Of a DNA stretch of 64,000 bases, positions 43,701-50,806 are shown piece after piece. A program made the position numbers and the translations under genes. This DNA is from Acetobacteraceae bacterium (lineage in GTDB: Bacteria > Pseudomonadota > Alphaproteobacteria > Acetobacterales > Acetobacteraceae): contig JANWJK010000045.1 of the NCBI GenBank assembly GCA_025452005.1, positions 1 to 64,000 of the forward strand, read 5' to 3'. A model generated the notes under the pieces. That model was not told the DNA's origin. It did no database searches and saw only the letters and a program-made list of their open reading frames with translations. The number at the start of each line of letters is the position of its first letter. Positions within the stretch are counted from its first letter, which is position 1.

Positions 43701-44228
43701 CGCGAAACGCAGGTGCTGGGCGAGGCGGGGCGGCTGTCGCGCGCCGCGGCCGAGGGTCTGTACCGCGTGATGGCCTACAAGGACGAATACGAGGTGGCGC
43801 GGCTGCACGCCGCCGCCAGCTACGGCGAGAAGCCGCGGTTCCATCTGTCGCCGCCGCTCATCGCCGGCATCGACCCGGCCACCGGCCGTCGGCGCAAGAT
43901 CGCGCTCCCGGGATGGCTCGCCCTGCCGCTGTTCCGCGTGCTGCGACATGGGAAGCATCTGCGCGGGACGGCGCTCGATCTGTTCGGTCGCCAGAACGAG
44001 CGGCGGATGGAGCGGTTGCTGATCGATCAGTACATCGGCGACCTTCGCGCCGCGCTGGCCGCGCTGCGACCCGACACGCTGGATGTCGCGGTGGCGATCG
44101 CGCAGTTGCCCGACATGATCCGAGGCTTCGGGCCGGTGAAGGATGCCAACCGGCTCAAGGCGGAGGAGCAGCGTCGCGCGCTGCTGCCGCGCCTTGCCGC
44201 CGCCCCGTTGCCGGTGGCGGCGGAGTAG
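40797..44228 (+). CDS. Fused indolepyruvate ferredoxin oxidoreductase (IorA-IorB type)
   Basis: A 1143-residue fusion that oxidatively decarboxylates aryl pyruvates (indolepyruvate, phenylpyruvate) to aryl-acetyl-CoA, reducing ferredoxin. Domains in order: pyruvate-ferredoxin-type pyrimidine domain (about 20-215, GYRGSPLGGLDRELW and GDDHGAHSSTYPHQTEHVF); TPP-binding domain with the IPAFCAGCPHGTST motif near 425-438 and GDGTYTHSG; a four-cysteine iron-sulfur segment VCENCGDCSAQSSC near 630-645 plus a second cysteine group (NVDLSCLKGFCPSF); the IorB gamma domain starting AGIGGGGIVTSG near 723; and a C-terminal domain of about 200 residues typical of the long form. The ATG at 40797 is used; one at 40806 is also possible. 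It is divergent from paaK, which acts on the free acid of the same product class. Confidence 0.92.
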   Translation: MTRMDIGLGHTTTTLESRLTDLDTPILLSGIQALVRVLLEQSRLDRAAGLNTGGFVSGYRGSPLGGLDRELWHRQTLLAARNIHFQPGVNEDLAATMLYGTQQIDAFPGKRVDGVFGLWYGKGPGVDRAGDALHCGNFLGTAKHGGVLAVSGDDHGAHSSTYPHQTEHVFEGVFIPVLNPSSVQDILDLGLAGIALSRFSGLWIALKTTAETAEQAATLIVPASRTFVTPDFALPPHGLNYDPHMHFPAERAELERRVVQERIPAALAWARANRLDRQIFGRDDAPIGIVTVGRAHADAMHALRMLDLAGHAQIALYKVAMTWPLETEGLRQFARGKRAILVVEEKRSFVESQIRDALYHLPADQRPEVSGKTGPSGAPLLSPLMELSPEIVATGLAAFLCSAGLNIADPPAPRMPQRPPGLLRRIPAFCAGCPHGTSTRLPEGSFATAGIGCHFMALDESDQTRTFTQMGGEGAPFVGMAPFTDTPHVFANMGDGTYTHSGIMAIRQAVAAGTRMTYKLLVNDAVAMTGGQPAEGNFSIAQYAAQIAAEGVARIALVADDADRLPPASALPAGTTRHVRTELDAVQRDLREYDGVSVLIYDQVCATEKRRRRKRGKMAQPEQSVVINEQVCENCGDCSAQSSCIAIEPVETSLGRKRRINPTSCNVDLSCLKGFCPSFVTVAGPPRAPDADPHWQAREGELSADLKQPVIPSTAKPWRALFAGIGGGGIVTSGAILAMAAHLEGKVVRTLDYTGLAQKNGTVVAHVQIADEEASLDVVRIPLGTADVMIAADLAVAAGPGVLERNASSAAVIGNLDLAATAAFKHDANLLIDAVLHQRTIERATDAGASTYLHAVRLAEHLFGNAQAMNTMLLGLAWQRGLIPVGEAAILRAIELNGAAVSLNRRAFLWGRILAEHPALEDDILVHTLETPPATLDALIEARATALVAYQNTGLANRYRALVNEVIARETQVLGEAGRLSRAAAEGLYRVMAYKDEYEVARLHAAASYGEKPRFHLSPPLIAGIDPATGRRRKIALPGWLALPLFRVLRHGKHLRGTALDLFGRQNERRMERLLIDQYIGDLRAALAALRPDTLDVAVAIAQLPDMIRGFGPVKDANRLKAEEQRRALLPRLAAAPLPVAAE

Positions 44229-44249
44229 CGCCTTACCCGGGGCGACGCC

Positions 44250-45332
44250 TCAGGTCGGGATGCCGAGCAACCGTGCGGCGGTGCCGCCCAGGATGGCGAT
44301 CCGCTGATCGTCGGTGAGGCCCGGCGTGTTGAGCACGAGATCGACCTCCGTGCTGGTCCACGGGAACGGGTAGTCGGTCCCGATCATGATCCGGTCAGGT
44401 CCGGTCTCGGCGATCAGGTGGCGCAACGCCTCGGGCGTGAAGATGATCGTGTCGAAGTAGAGCTGCCCGTCGCGCAGATATGACGTGGGGTTCTTCTTGG
44501 GCAGCGGTCCGACCCGGTCAGGGAAGCAGCGGATCACCGCGTCGGAACGGTTGGCGTAGGACGGCAGGAAGCCGCCGCCGTGCGCGGCACAGATCTTAAG
44601 GCCGGGGAAGCGGTCGAGCGTGCCTTCGAAGATCAGGTGCGACAACGCAATCGTGGTTTCCAGCGGATTGCCGATCGTGTTGGTCAGCAGGCCGCTGCCC
44701 GCGAGCCGGCCTGAGGGTTCCAGTTCGCGCGTGCCCAGCGGATGCATGAAGACGAGAACGCCGAGTTCCTCGCACTTGGCCCAGAAGGGGTGGAATCGGG
44801 GGTTGGCCAGTTCCTCGCCGGCGACGCTGCCGCCGACGCCGACGCCGCGGAAACCCAAGGTCTTGACCGCATATTCGACCTGCTCGGCTGCCAGCTCGGG
44901 GTGCTGCAGCGCCGCGGTCGCGAAGGCGACGAAGCGGTCGGGGCTGGCGGCGCAGAATTGCACCAGGGTCTCGTTCTGGATCTTTATGAGTTGGGCGGCG
45001 GAGTCGCGGTCGGCGCGATACCAGTAGGGGTTGATGCTCAGCGCCTCGACGTCGATGCCCTGCGCGTCCATCGCCGCGATGCGGGTGCTCGTGTCGTGCA
45101 TGAGCAGGGCCGGCGCTTCGAGCGGATGGTTGATGATCGCGGCGGCGGCCGGGACGATGCAGTGCGCATGGACGTCGATGGTCTTGATGCGCTTGCCGTT
45201 GATGACGGTTTCGCGTCGACGGGGCTGCGGCGGTGTGGCGGGGCTTTGCGATATGCTGCCTATGGCGCAGGGGATGAATGCCAGTGCGGATAGGGTGGTC
45301 GCAAGCAGATCGCCAGTTATCGACATTGCCAT
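44250..45332 (-). CDS. Amidohydrolase family protein, ACMS-decarboxylase-like
   Basis: A 360-residue metal-dependent TIM-barrel hydrolase. The metal motif is IDVHAHC (about 50-56), followed by FMHPLG, AAHGGGFLPSYANR and MIGTDYPFPW, which supply the remaining ligands. The family includes aminocarboxymuconate-semialdehyde decarboxylase and other non-oxidative decarboxylases of aromatic acids, which use Zn or Mn. The ATG at 45332 has GGGAGACGAGT just upstream. The N-terminal 25 residues (ITGDLLATTLSALAFIPCAIG) look like a signal peptide or membrane anchor, unusual for a normally cytosolic family. It sits 58 bases downstream of the cyclase gene, same strand. Confidence 0.85.
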   Translation of the reverse strand: MAMSITGDLLATTLSALAFIPCAIGSISQSPATPPQPRRRETVINGKRIKTIDVHAHCIVPAAAAIINHPLEAPALLMHDTSTRIAAMDAQGIDVEALSINPYWYRADRDSAAQLIKIQNETLVQFCAASPDRFVAFATAALQHPELAAEQVEYAVKTLGFRGVGVGGSVAGEELANPRFHPFWAKCEELGVLVFMHPLGTRELEPSGRLAGSGLLTNTIGNPLETTIALSHLIFEGTLDRFPGLKICAAHGGGFLPSYANRSDAVIRCFPDRVGPLPKKNPTSYLRDGQLYFDTIIFTPEALRHLIAETGPDRIMIGTDYPFPWTSTEVDLVLNTPGLTDDQRIAILGGTAARLLGIPT

Positions 45333-45390
45333 ACTCGTCTCCCTTTCATGTGGTGCGCCACGCCAGACCATCCCACGATGGCGGACGGGC

Positions 45391-48300
45391 TCACGTCAAC
45401 TCGTCCAGCAGCGCCTTCGCCTCTTTCAGATCGGCGGTATCGAAGCCTTCGGTGAACCACCCGTAGACCGGGGCGAGCAGATCGCGGGCTTCGGTGCGCT
45501 TGCTCCGATCGCGCCGCAGACGTGCCAGGCTGATAGCCGCCCGCAGCTCCAGCGACCTGGCGTTCTGCTGGCGGGCCTTCGCCAGAGACCGCGCGAAGCA
45601 GACCTCAACATCCGCGGCCGGCGCGCCTAGCACTCGATACAGCTCGCCTTCGACTCGATCGAGCTCCGCTTCCCACAGATGCTCCTCATGACGAACAACC
45701 AGATCCTTTGCGTCGCTGATCACCTGCAATCCAGCTTCGGCCTGGCCTGATCGAGCATGGGCTTCGGCCAGCATACAGAGGTAGCGGGGTTGGTACCATC
45801 CGACATCAAGCGCGGCGCGATCGGCGGCATTCCTGCGCATGAGCGCGATCCCCGCATCGGCATCACCCTGCTGTGCCATTGCCCAACCGCGGAGGATCAG
45901 GCCGTTCACGCGCCAATATCCCAGACTGTGCCGTTCGGCCAGGTCGATGATCGCATCGGCGTGCGCCTGCACCGTTGCGACCTCGGTGAGGAGTTCTGCC
46001 AGTCCGGCGCCAGCGAAATTGTGCACATGGGCCGTCAGGTTTGCCTGGTCCAATTCCGCCGCACACCGAAACGCCGCCGAGCTGGAACGGCGCGCCTGAT
46101 CGGGAAACCCCAACATCCAGAGGACCGGGGCAAGGTAGGTGAGGGCGGAAACCTGCGGGTCGTGTACATAGTGGACCGGCTGAGGGCGGTGGTGGCTCGC
46201 GTCGTAAAGACGCAAGATCGCCTCGAACTCGGAGCGCGCGTCGCGAAGCGCCCCGTGGTACATAGCCGTGATCGCGGACAGGCGGTGGGCCGCAAGGCGA
46301 AGCACCGGGCTCGACAGGCGCTCGGATACACCGCGAGCCTCATCGGTCACTCGCCGCATGACCTGATAATCGCCGCGCACAAAAGGAAACACGAACTCGC
46401 CGCTGAGCGTAGCGAAGAGAGGTTCCACCTCACCGAGCCGCTCGCAGAGCATGCGCGCTCGGCTGTAGGCGGCACCTGTTTGCGGCGCCGAATAGCCGTG
46501 GACGGCGATCGAGGGCGTGCCGATGGCGAGCTGAAACGCGAGTTCCATCCGGTCCCGCTCAGGGCTTTCCTGAAGTGTCTGTAGCGCGTCCAACCCCCGT
46601 GTCATATGACGGATGGCTTCGAGATTGGCCGAGCGTTCCGTGCCGCGCTCGCCTGCCTTCAACCAATGCTCGATGGCACGCTCGGTCTGTAGCGCCTCCG
46701 CGTAGTGATGCGCCAACAGCTCGGGCTCGCGCGCGACCCGATCAGGAAAGCGCGCTTCGAGGGCCGCGGCGATCCGGGCATGCAGTTGCCGTCGCGGTCC
46801 GCGCAGCAGAGTGCTGTAGGCGGTATCCTGAACCAGCGCGTGTTTGAAAAGGTAGGCGGCCTCCGGCGGTATTCCGCGCTGAAAGACCAGGCCGGCGTCG
46901 ACGAGCCGTTTGAGCGCATCCTGGAGCCTTGCTTCATCGAGTTCGCCGACCGAAGCCGCCAGTTCGTAGGAGAACTCACGGCCGATCGCGGCACCGACCT
47001 GGGCGACCGCTTTCGCTGCCGGGCCGAGCCGGTCGAGCCGCGCCATCAGCGAAGCCTGCAACGTCGCCGGCACGCCCAGCCCGGCCGAGGGCACCGACGC
47101 CACAATCGCCCCGCGGCGCTCGGCACCGGCTTCGAGCACCGCCTTGGTCATCTCCTCGACGAAGAGCGGTACGCCGTCGGTGCGCTCGACGATCTCCGCG
47201 ATGACATCCGGCGGCAGCAAGGCGGCGTTGCCTGCCAGCCGTTGGACCAGCGCCGCGCCATCGCCCCGTGCGAGGCGGTTCAGCGCGATCGCCGTGGCAT
47301 GCGCCTGGCCCAACCAGGGCGGCTGGAACTCGGGACGGAAGGTCGCCGCCATCAGCACGGGCAGACGGTCGATCCGCGCGAAAATAAGGTCGAGGAACTC
47401 CTGCGAGGTCGGATCGATCCAATGCAGATCCTCAAAGATCACCAGCACTGGTTGCGTGCGGGCCAGCCCTTCGAGCTGTCGCAGCAACGCCGCAAAGCTG
47501 CGCTCCTTCTTGCGCTGCGGGCTGAGCTCGAGCGGCGCGAAACGATTGCCACCGGGCACCGACAGCAGTTCGGCGAGCAGGGACACGTCGCCGTTCTCGG
47601 CTGCCGGCCCGAGCAGCGTCGCCAATTTGTCCAGTTTTGCCTCGGGCCCGTCGTCGCGCTCGAACCCGGCGGCGCGTTCGAGCTGAACGATCACCGGATA
47701 GAGCGCGCTGTTCTGGTGATGCGGCGAGCAGAAATAGCGCAGGCGGGTATGCGGCTCGGTTCCGATCCGCTCGGCAAGCGCCGCGGTAAGCCGCGACTTG
47801 CCGATACCCGGTTCGCCGGAAATCAGCACGACGCGTCCCTCGCCGGTCTTCGCCAACTCCCAGCGGCGTCGCAGCAGCTCGACCTCCTCGTCGCGCCCGA
47901 CGAGTGGCGTCTCCTCCGAGCGCAAGGCCTCGAAGCGGCTCAGCATCCCGCTCTCGCCAACGACCCGCCACGCCGATTGCGGCTCGGCGAAGCCGGCAAG
48001 CGCCTGCGGGCCGAGATCGGCGAACTCGAACAGCCCACCGACCTGTCGCCGCGTCGCTTCGCCGATGACCAGCGTGCTCGGCGTGGCGAGGGCCTGTAAC
48101 CGGGCAGCGAGGTTCGGGGTCTCGCCGACGACCCCGCGCTCCTGTGCGGCGCCCTCGCCAAGCAGATCGCCGACCACAGCGAGCCCGGTGGCGATGCCGA
48201 GCCGCACCCGCAGATCCTGCCGCGCGGGCAATCGGCTCACCGCCTCGATCACCGCCAACCCGGCGCGCACCGCCCTCTCGGCATCGTCCTCATGCGCCTG

Positions 48301-48750
48301 CGGGTAGCCGAAATAGATCAACACCCCGTCGCCCATGTACTTCGCGACAAAGCCGTCGAAGCGCCCGACCGCATCGGCCACGGCCCGATGGTAGTCCCCG
48401 ATCAACTCGCGCAGATCCTCTGGATCGAAACGCGTGGACAGCGCCGTCGAGCCGACGAGGTCGCAGAACATCACCGTCAGTTGCCGGCGTTCGGCGTCGG
48501 CTGGCGGAGGTAGGGCGGGAGCGGATATCGCGCTCGTTGCCGATGAAGCCGCATCGCGCGTTGAGGGCTTCCCCCCAAGGGCAGCGATGGCGTTGACGAG
48601 CCTGCGGCGGTGGCCGAAGGAGCTGATGCCCAACTCCTTCAAATCCTCCGCGGTCATCCCGCATAGGATCTCGCCGTCGATGTCATTGTCGCGGAAAAGC
48701 TGGGCGTATTGTTCGAGGCCCAATCCGCGCAACCACGGCGCGACGTCCAT
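45391..48750 (-). CDS. SAM domain-class III nucleotide cyclase-ATPase-TPR protein
   Basis: A 1119-residue multidomain signalling protein. Residues 1-62 form a SAM domain (MDVAPWLRGLGLEQYAQLFRD to RRRLVNAIAAL). Residues about 88-265 form a class III nucleotidyl cyclase with metal ligands D97 (FCDLVG) and D141 (YMGDGVLIYFG), Lys at 137, and Asn/Arg in PNLAARLQ (213-219). From about 283 comes a STAND-type ATPase with Walker A GEPGIGKS (312-319), a Walker B-like LVIFEDLHW and a long helical region. The last 400 residues carry TPR-like repeats. The catalytic residues are intact, so cAMP or cGMP production is likely. The ATG at 48750 is chosen over one 66 bases upstream because the SAM domain begins there. 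Confidence 0.9.
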   Translation of the reverse strand: MDVAPWLRGLGLEQYAQLFRDNDIDGEILCGMTAEDLKELGISSFGHRRRLVNAIAALGGKPSTRDAASSATSAISAPALPPPADAERRQLTVMFCDLVGSTALSTRFDPEDLRELIGDYHRAVADAVGRFDGFVAKYMGDGVLIYFGYPQAHEDDAERAVRAGLAVIEAVSRLPARQDLRVRLGIATGLAVVGDLLGEGAAQERGVVGETPNLAARLQALATPSTLVIGEATRRQVGGLFEFADLGPQALAGFAEPQSAWRVVGESGMLSRFEALRSEETPLVGRDEEVELLRRRWELAKTGEGRVVLISGEPGIGKSRLTAALAERIGTEPHTRLRYFCSPHHQNSALYPVIVQLERAAGFERDDGPEAKLDKLATLLGPAAENGDVSLLAELLSVPGGNRFAPLELSPQRKKERSFAALLRQLEGLARTQPVLVIFEDLHWIDPTSQEFLDLIFARIDRLPVLMAATFRPEFQPPWLGQAHATAIALNRLARGDGAALVQRLAGNAALLPPDVIAEIVERTDGVPLFVEEMTKAVLEAGAERRGAIVASVPSAGLGVPATLQASLMARLDRLGPAAKAVAQVGAAIGREFSYELAASVGELDEARLQDALKRLVDAGLVFQRGIPPEAAYLFKHALVQDTAYSTLLRGPRRQLHARIAAALEARFPDRVAREPELLAHHYAEALQTERAIEHWLKAGERGTERSANLEAIRHMTRGLDALQTLQESPERDRMELAFQLAIGTPSIAVHGYSAPQTGAAYSRARMLCERLGEVEPLFATLSGEFVFPFVRGDYQVMRRVTDEARGVSERLSSPVLRLAAHRLSAITAMYHGALRDARSEFEAILRLYDASHHRPQPVHYVHDPQVSALTYLAPVLWMLGFPDQARRSSSAAFRCAAELDQANLTAHVHNFAGAGLAELLTEVATVQAHADAIIDLAERHSLGYWRVNGLILRGWAMAQQGDADAGIALMRRNAADRAALDVGWYQPRYLCMLAEAHARSGQAEAGLQVISDAKDLVVRHEEHLWEAELDRVEGELYRVLGAPAADVEVCFARSLAKARQQNARSLELRAAISLARLRRDRSKRTEARDLLAPVYGWFTEGFDTADLKEAKALLDELT

Positions 48751-48896
48751 GCAGTGACCCTCGGCTCGGAGGAGCCGTAACCTCTCATGGACGAGGATAT
48801 TCTTCTGCCTGTCCACCTACCAGCGGCAGAACCGATCCGGTTGTGGCGCACCAGTCGAACCGCGATGATCAGACCAACCATGAGCGAGGACGCAGG

Positions 48897-49778
48897 ATGA
48901 GCATATTCCCAGGCTTCACTCTCACCGACATCGAAACCTCGGGCGCCCGCATCCGCCTGCGCCATGGCGGCAACGGTCCACCGTTGCTTTTGCTGCACGG
49001 CAACCCGCTCACGCATGTGTCCTGGCACAAGGTTGCGCCGCGGCTCGCCGAGCACTTCCATGTCGTGGCCGCCGACCTGCGCGGCTACGGCGACAGCTCC
49101 GCACCGCCCGAGGAACCTGGCAGCGTCAACTACTCGTTCCGCGCGATGGCGCAGGACCAGGTAGAGGTGATGGCCGCTCTCGGCCACAGCCGCTTCTTCG
49201 TCGCCGGCCACGACCGCGGTGGGCGCACGACGCATCGCATGTGCCTCGACCACCCGGACAAGGTGATCAAGGCGGCCATCATCGACATCGTGCCCACGCT
49301 CGACATGTGGGCGGCGATGGACAAGGAGGGCGCGATCGGCGGCTGGCACTGGCCGTTCATGGCGCAGCCTGCGGACTTCCCCGAGCGCATGTTGGGCAGC
49401 GTTCCGGCCGACTGGTTCATGCGCAAGAAGCTGCTGAAGCTGACCGCAAACCTCAATCACATTCCGCCGGCGATCTGGGACGAGTATGTCCGCTGCTTCA
49501 ACGAAAAGACGATCCGCGGCTCGTGCGCCGACTATCGCGCCGCCGCGACCATCGACTGCGAACTCGACACCGCGGACCTGCACCGCAGGCTTGCGATGCC
49601 GGTCCTGGTGCTGTGGGGAAACAGCAGCAGCGTAGGCCGGCGTTTCGCCGATCCGCTCGCGCTGTGGCGGCAGCGCGCCGACGACGTGCGCGGCGAGGCG
49701 CTGCCCAGTGGGCACTATGCGAACGAGGAGGCGCCGGAGCAGGTGCTGACGTGGTTCCTGCGGTTCTTCCGCGACTGA
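48897..49778 (+). CDS. Alpha/beta hydrolase, fluoroacetate dehalogenase-like
   Basis: A 293-residue alpha/beta hydrolase with an aspartate nucleophile: D106 in AGHDRGGR. The residues that define Rhodopseudomonas fluoroacetate dehalogenase are all present in matching order: D106, R107, R110, D130 (AIIDIVPTL), H151 and W152 (GGWHWPFMAQP), Y213 (ADYRAAA) and H273 (SGHYANEE). The oxyanion region is HGNPLTH. It would hydrolyse a haloacetate to glycolate plus halide. The ATG at 48897 follows GAGGACGCAGG. It is divergent from the cyclase gene. Related non-dehalogenating epoxide-hydrolase-type enzymes share the fold, so substrate specificity remains to be shown. Confidence 0.86.
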   Translation: MSIFPGFTLTDIETSGARIRLRHGGNGPPLLLLHGNPLTHVSWHKVAPRLAEHFHVVAADLRGYGDSSAPPEEPGSVNYSFRAMAQDQVEVMAALGHSRFFVAGHDRGGRTTHRMCLDHPDKVIKAAIIDIVPTLDMWAAMDKEGAIGGWHWPFMAQPADFPERMLGSVPADWFMRKKLLKLTANLNHIPPAIWDEYVRCFNEKTIRGSCADYRAAATIDCELDTADLHRRLAMPVLVLWGNSSSVGRRFADPLALWRQRADDVRGEALPSGHYANEEAPEQVLTWFLRFFRD

Positions 49779-49790
49779 TGCATCAGGGTG

Positions 49791-50002
49791 ATCGGGTGAA
49801 CGCCCCTGGAAGTGGTGCGCGTGCGGCAAAGCAAGGTTCCACACGGAGGTCACCGAGGTTCAAAGCCACTGAGAGCCACCGAGAAAGAAAAAATGGCGCT
49901 CCGCGCGAAGCGCATAGTAATCTCGGTGGCTCTCCGTGATCTCCGTGTGGAACCTTGCTTGCTCGGCTGCCTCGCACGGGGATACCGGGCCGTTCACCCG
50001 AT
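49791..50002. repeat. 212-base palindromic element, unlike the other repeats
   Basis: The outer ends ATCGGGTGAACG (49791-49802) and CGTTCACCCGAT (49991-50002) are a perfect 12-base dyad. Inside, AAGCAAGGTTCCACACGGAG (from about 49829) is exactly matched in reverse complement at 49941-49960. GAGAGCCACCGAGA is matched by TCTCGGTGGCTCTC further in. The centre holds an A-rich run (AAAGAAAAAA). The middle part between paired blocks is imperfect. It looks like a miniature inverted-repeat element or an extended structured repeat. No reading frame in it is convincing. Confidence 0.8.
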
Positions 50003-50134
50003 TCCCCTGACTGATCCATACGGTCGGCTTGTGGGCGCCGAACAAGCTGGGCCATACTTGCGGCATCCACATGCAGGGGTCCGATGTCAGCCGCAGCCCA
50101 GCGTATGAGCGCGCGACCGCCCACGGTCACCGGC

Positions 50135-50587
50135 ATGTTCCGCGCCGGATCGATCGCGATGGCTCTGACGCTGGCGACCGCCGGCTGCGCCGGGCCGATG
50201 GGGACCATACGCCCAGGCCCATCGGTCCCGAGCAACCTGGCACAGTCTGCCGATATCGTGGCACCGCCGGTGACGTCGTTCGACGGGTCGTATCAGACCA
50301 CGATCCGACTCGCCGGTTCGGCGGGTTCCGGTGCAATATTGTCGTGGTGCGAAACGCCCGGCCAACCGACGGTCACGGTGGCAAACGGTCAGTTCACCTA
50401 TGCCGTGCCGCACCCCAATGTGCCCGGCAATCCGACACCGACCTACCCGGCGACGATGGCACAGAACGGCTCGTTTGCCGGTCAGATCACTGGCGGAACG
50501 ATATCCGGCCGCATCGATGGCACACACATCGAAGGAAGTATCGACGGAACAGGGTGTCTCTATGCCTTTGCCGGGGATAGGATATGA
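50135..50587 (+). CDS. Putative lipoprotein, related to the exported protein at 8994-9401
   Basis: A 150-residue protein starting MFRAGSIAMALTLATAGCAGPMG, whose LATAGC is a lipobox (lipidated Cys at about residue 19). The mature part has FDGSYQTTIRL, PTVTVANGQFTYAVP, AQNGSFAGQITGGTISGRIDG and GCLYAFAG, the same order of motifs as the protein at 8994. In-frame ATGs at 50084 and 50105 would add residues that weaken the signal peptide. The stop overlaps the next ATG (ATGA). Function unknown. Confidence 0.7.
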   Translation: MFRAGSIAMALTLATAGCAGPMGTIRPGPSVPSNLAQSADIVAPPVTSFDGSYQTTIRLAGSAGSGAILSWCETPGQPTVTVANGQFTYAVPHPNVPGNPTPTYPATMAQNGSFAGQITGGTISGRIDGTHIEGSIDGTGCLYAFAGDRI

Positions 50588-50793
50588 GGCGGGCCATGTG
50601 GCGGCAGAGCGGACCGATCGATGTCAAGTCGCTGGCGACCTTCCTGCTGGTCGGGCTGTTCATCTACTCGGCGTGGCTGACGTCCATCGTGTTCTGCTCG
50701 ACAAACGGCCAGCGCCCGCTGCTGATCGCCGCGGCCGCGTTCTTCCCCGTGGGTGTCGTGCACGGTGTCGGCGTCTGGTTCGGCGGCTGGTAA
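50584..50793 (+). CDS. Small two-helix membrane protein
   Basis: A 69-residue protein with two hydrophobic helices (about 18-37, LATFLLVGLFIYSAWLTSIVF, and 45-66, PLLIAAAAFFPVGVVHGVGVW). It overlaps the lipoprotein stop by four bases, so it is probably expressed with it. Its coding region ends 13 bases from the convergent permease stop. No family recognised; a genuine gene is inferred from the overlap and the hydrophobic pattern. Confidence 0.6.
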   Translation: MRRAMWRQSGPIDVKSLATFLLVGLFIYSAWLTSIVFCSTNGQRPLLIAAAAFFPVGVVHGVGVWFGGW

Positions 50794-50806
50794 AGCCGCT
50801 GCCGGC

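Noticed and set aside
42117-43958. Open frame of 613 codons on the minus strand inside the indolepyruvate oxidoreductase gene
   Set aside because: No family motif; the plus strand encodes TPP, Fe-S and gamma domains continuously.
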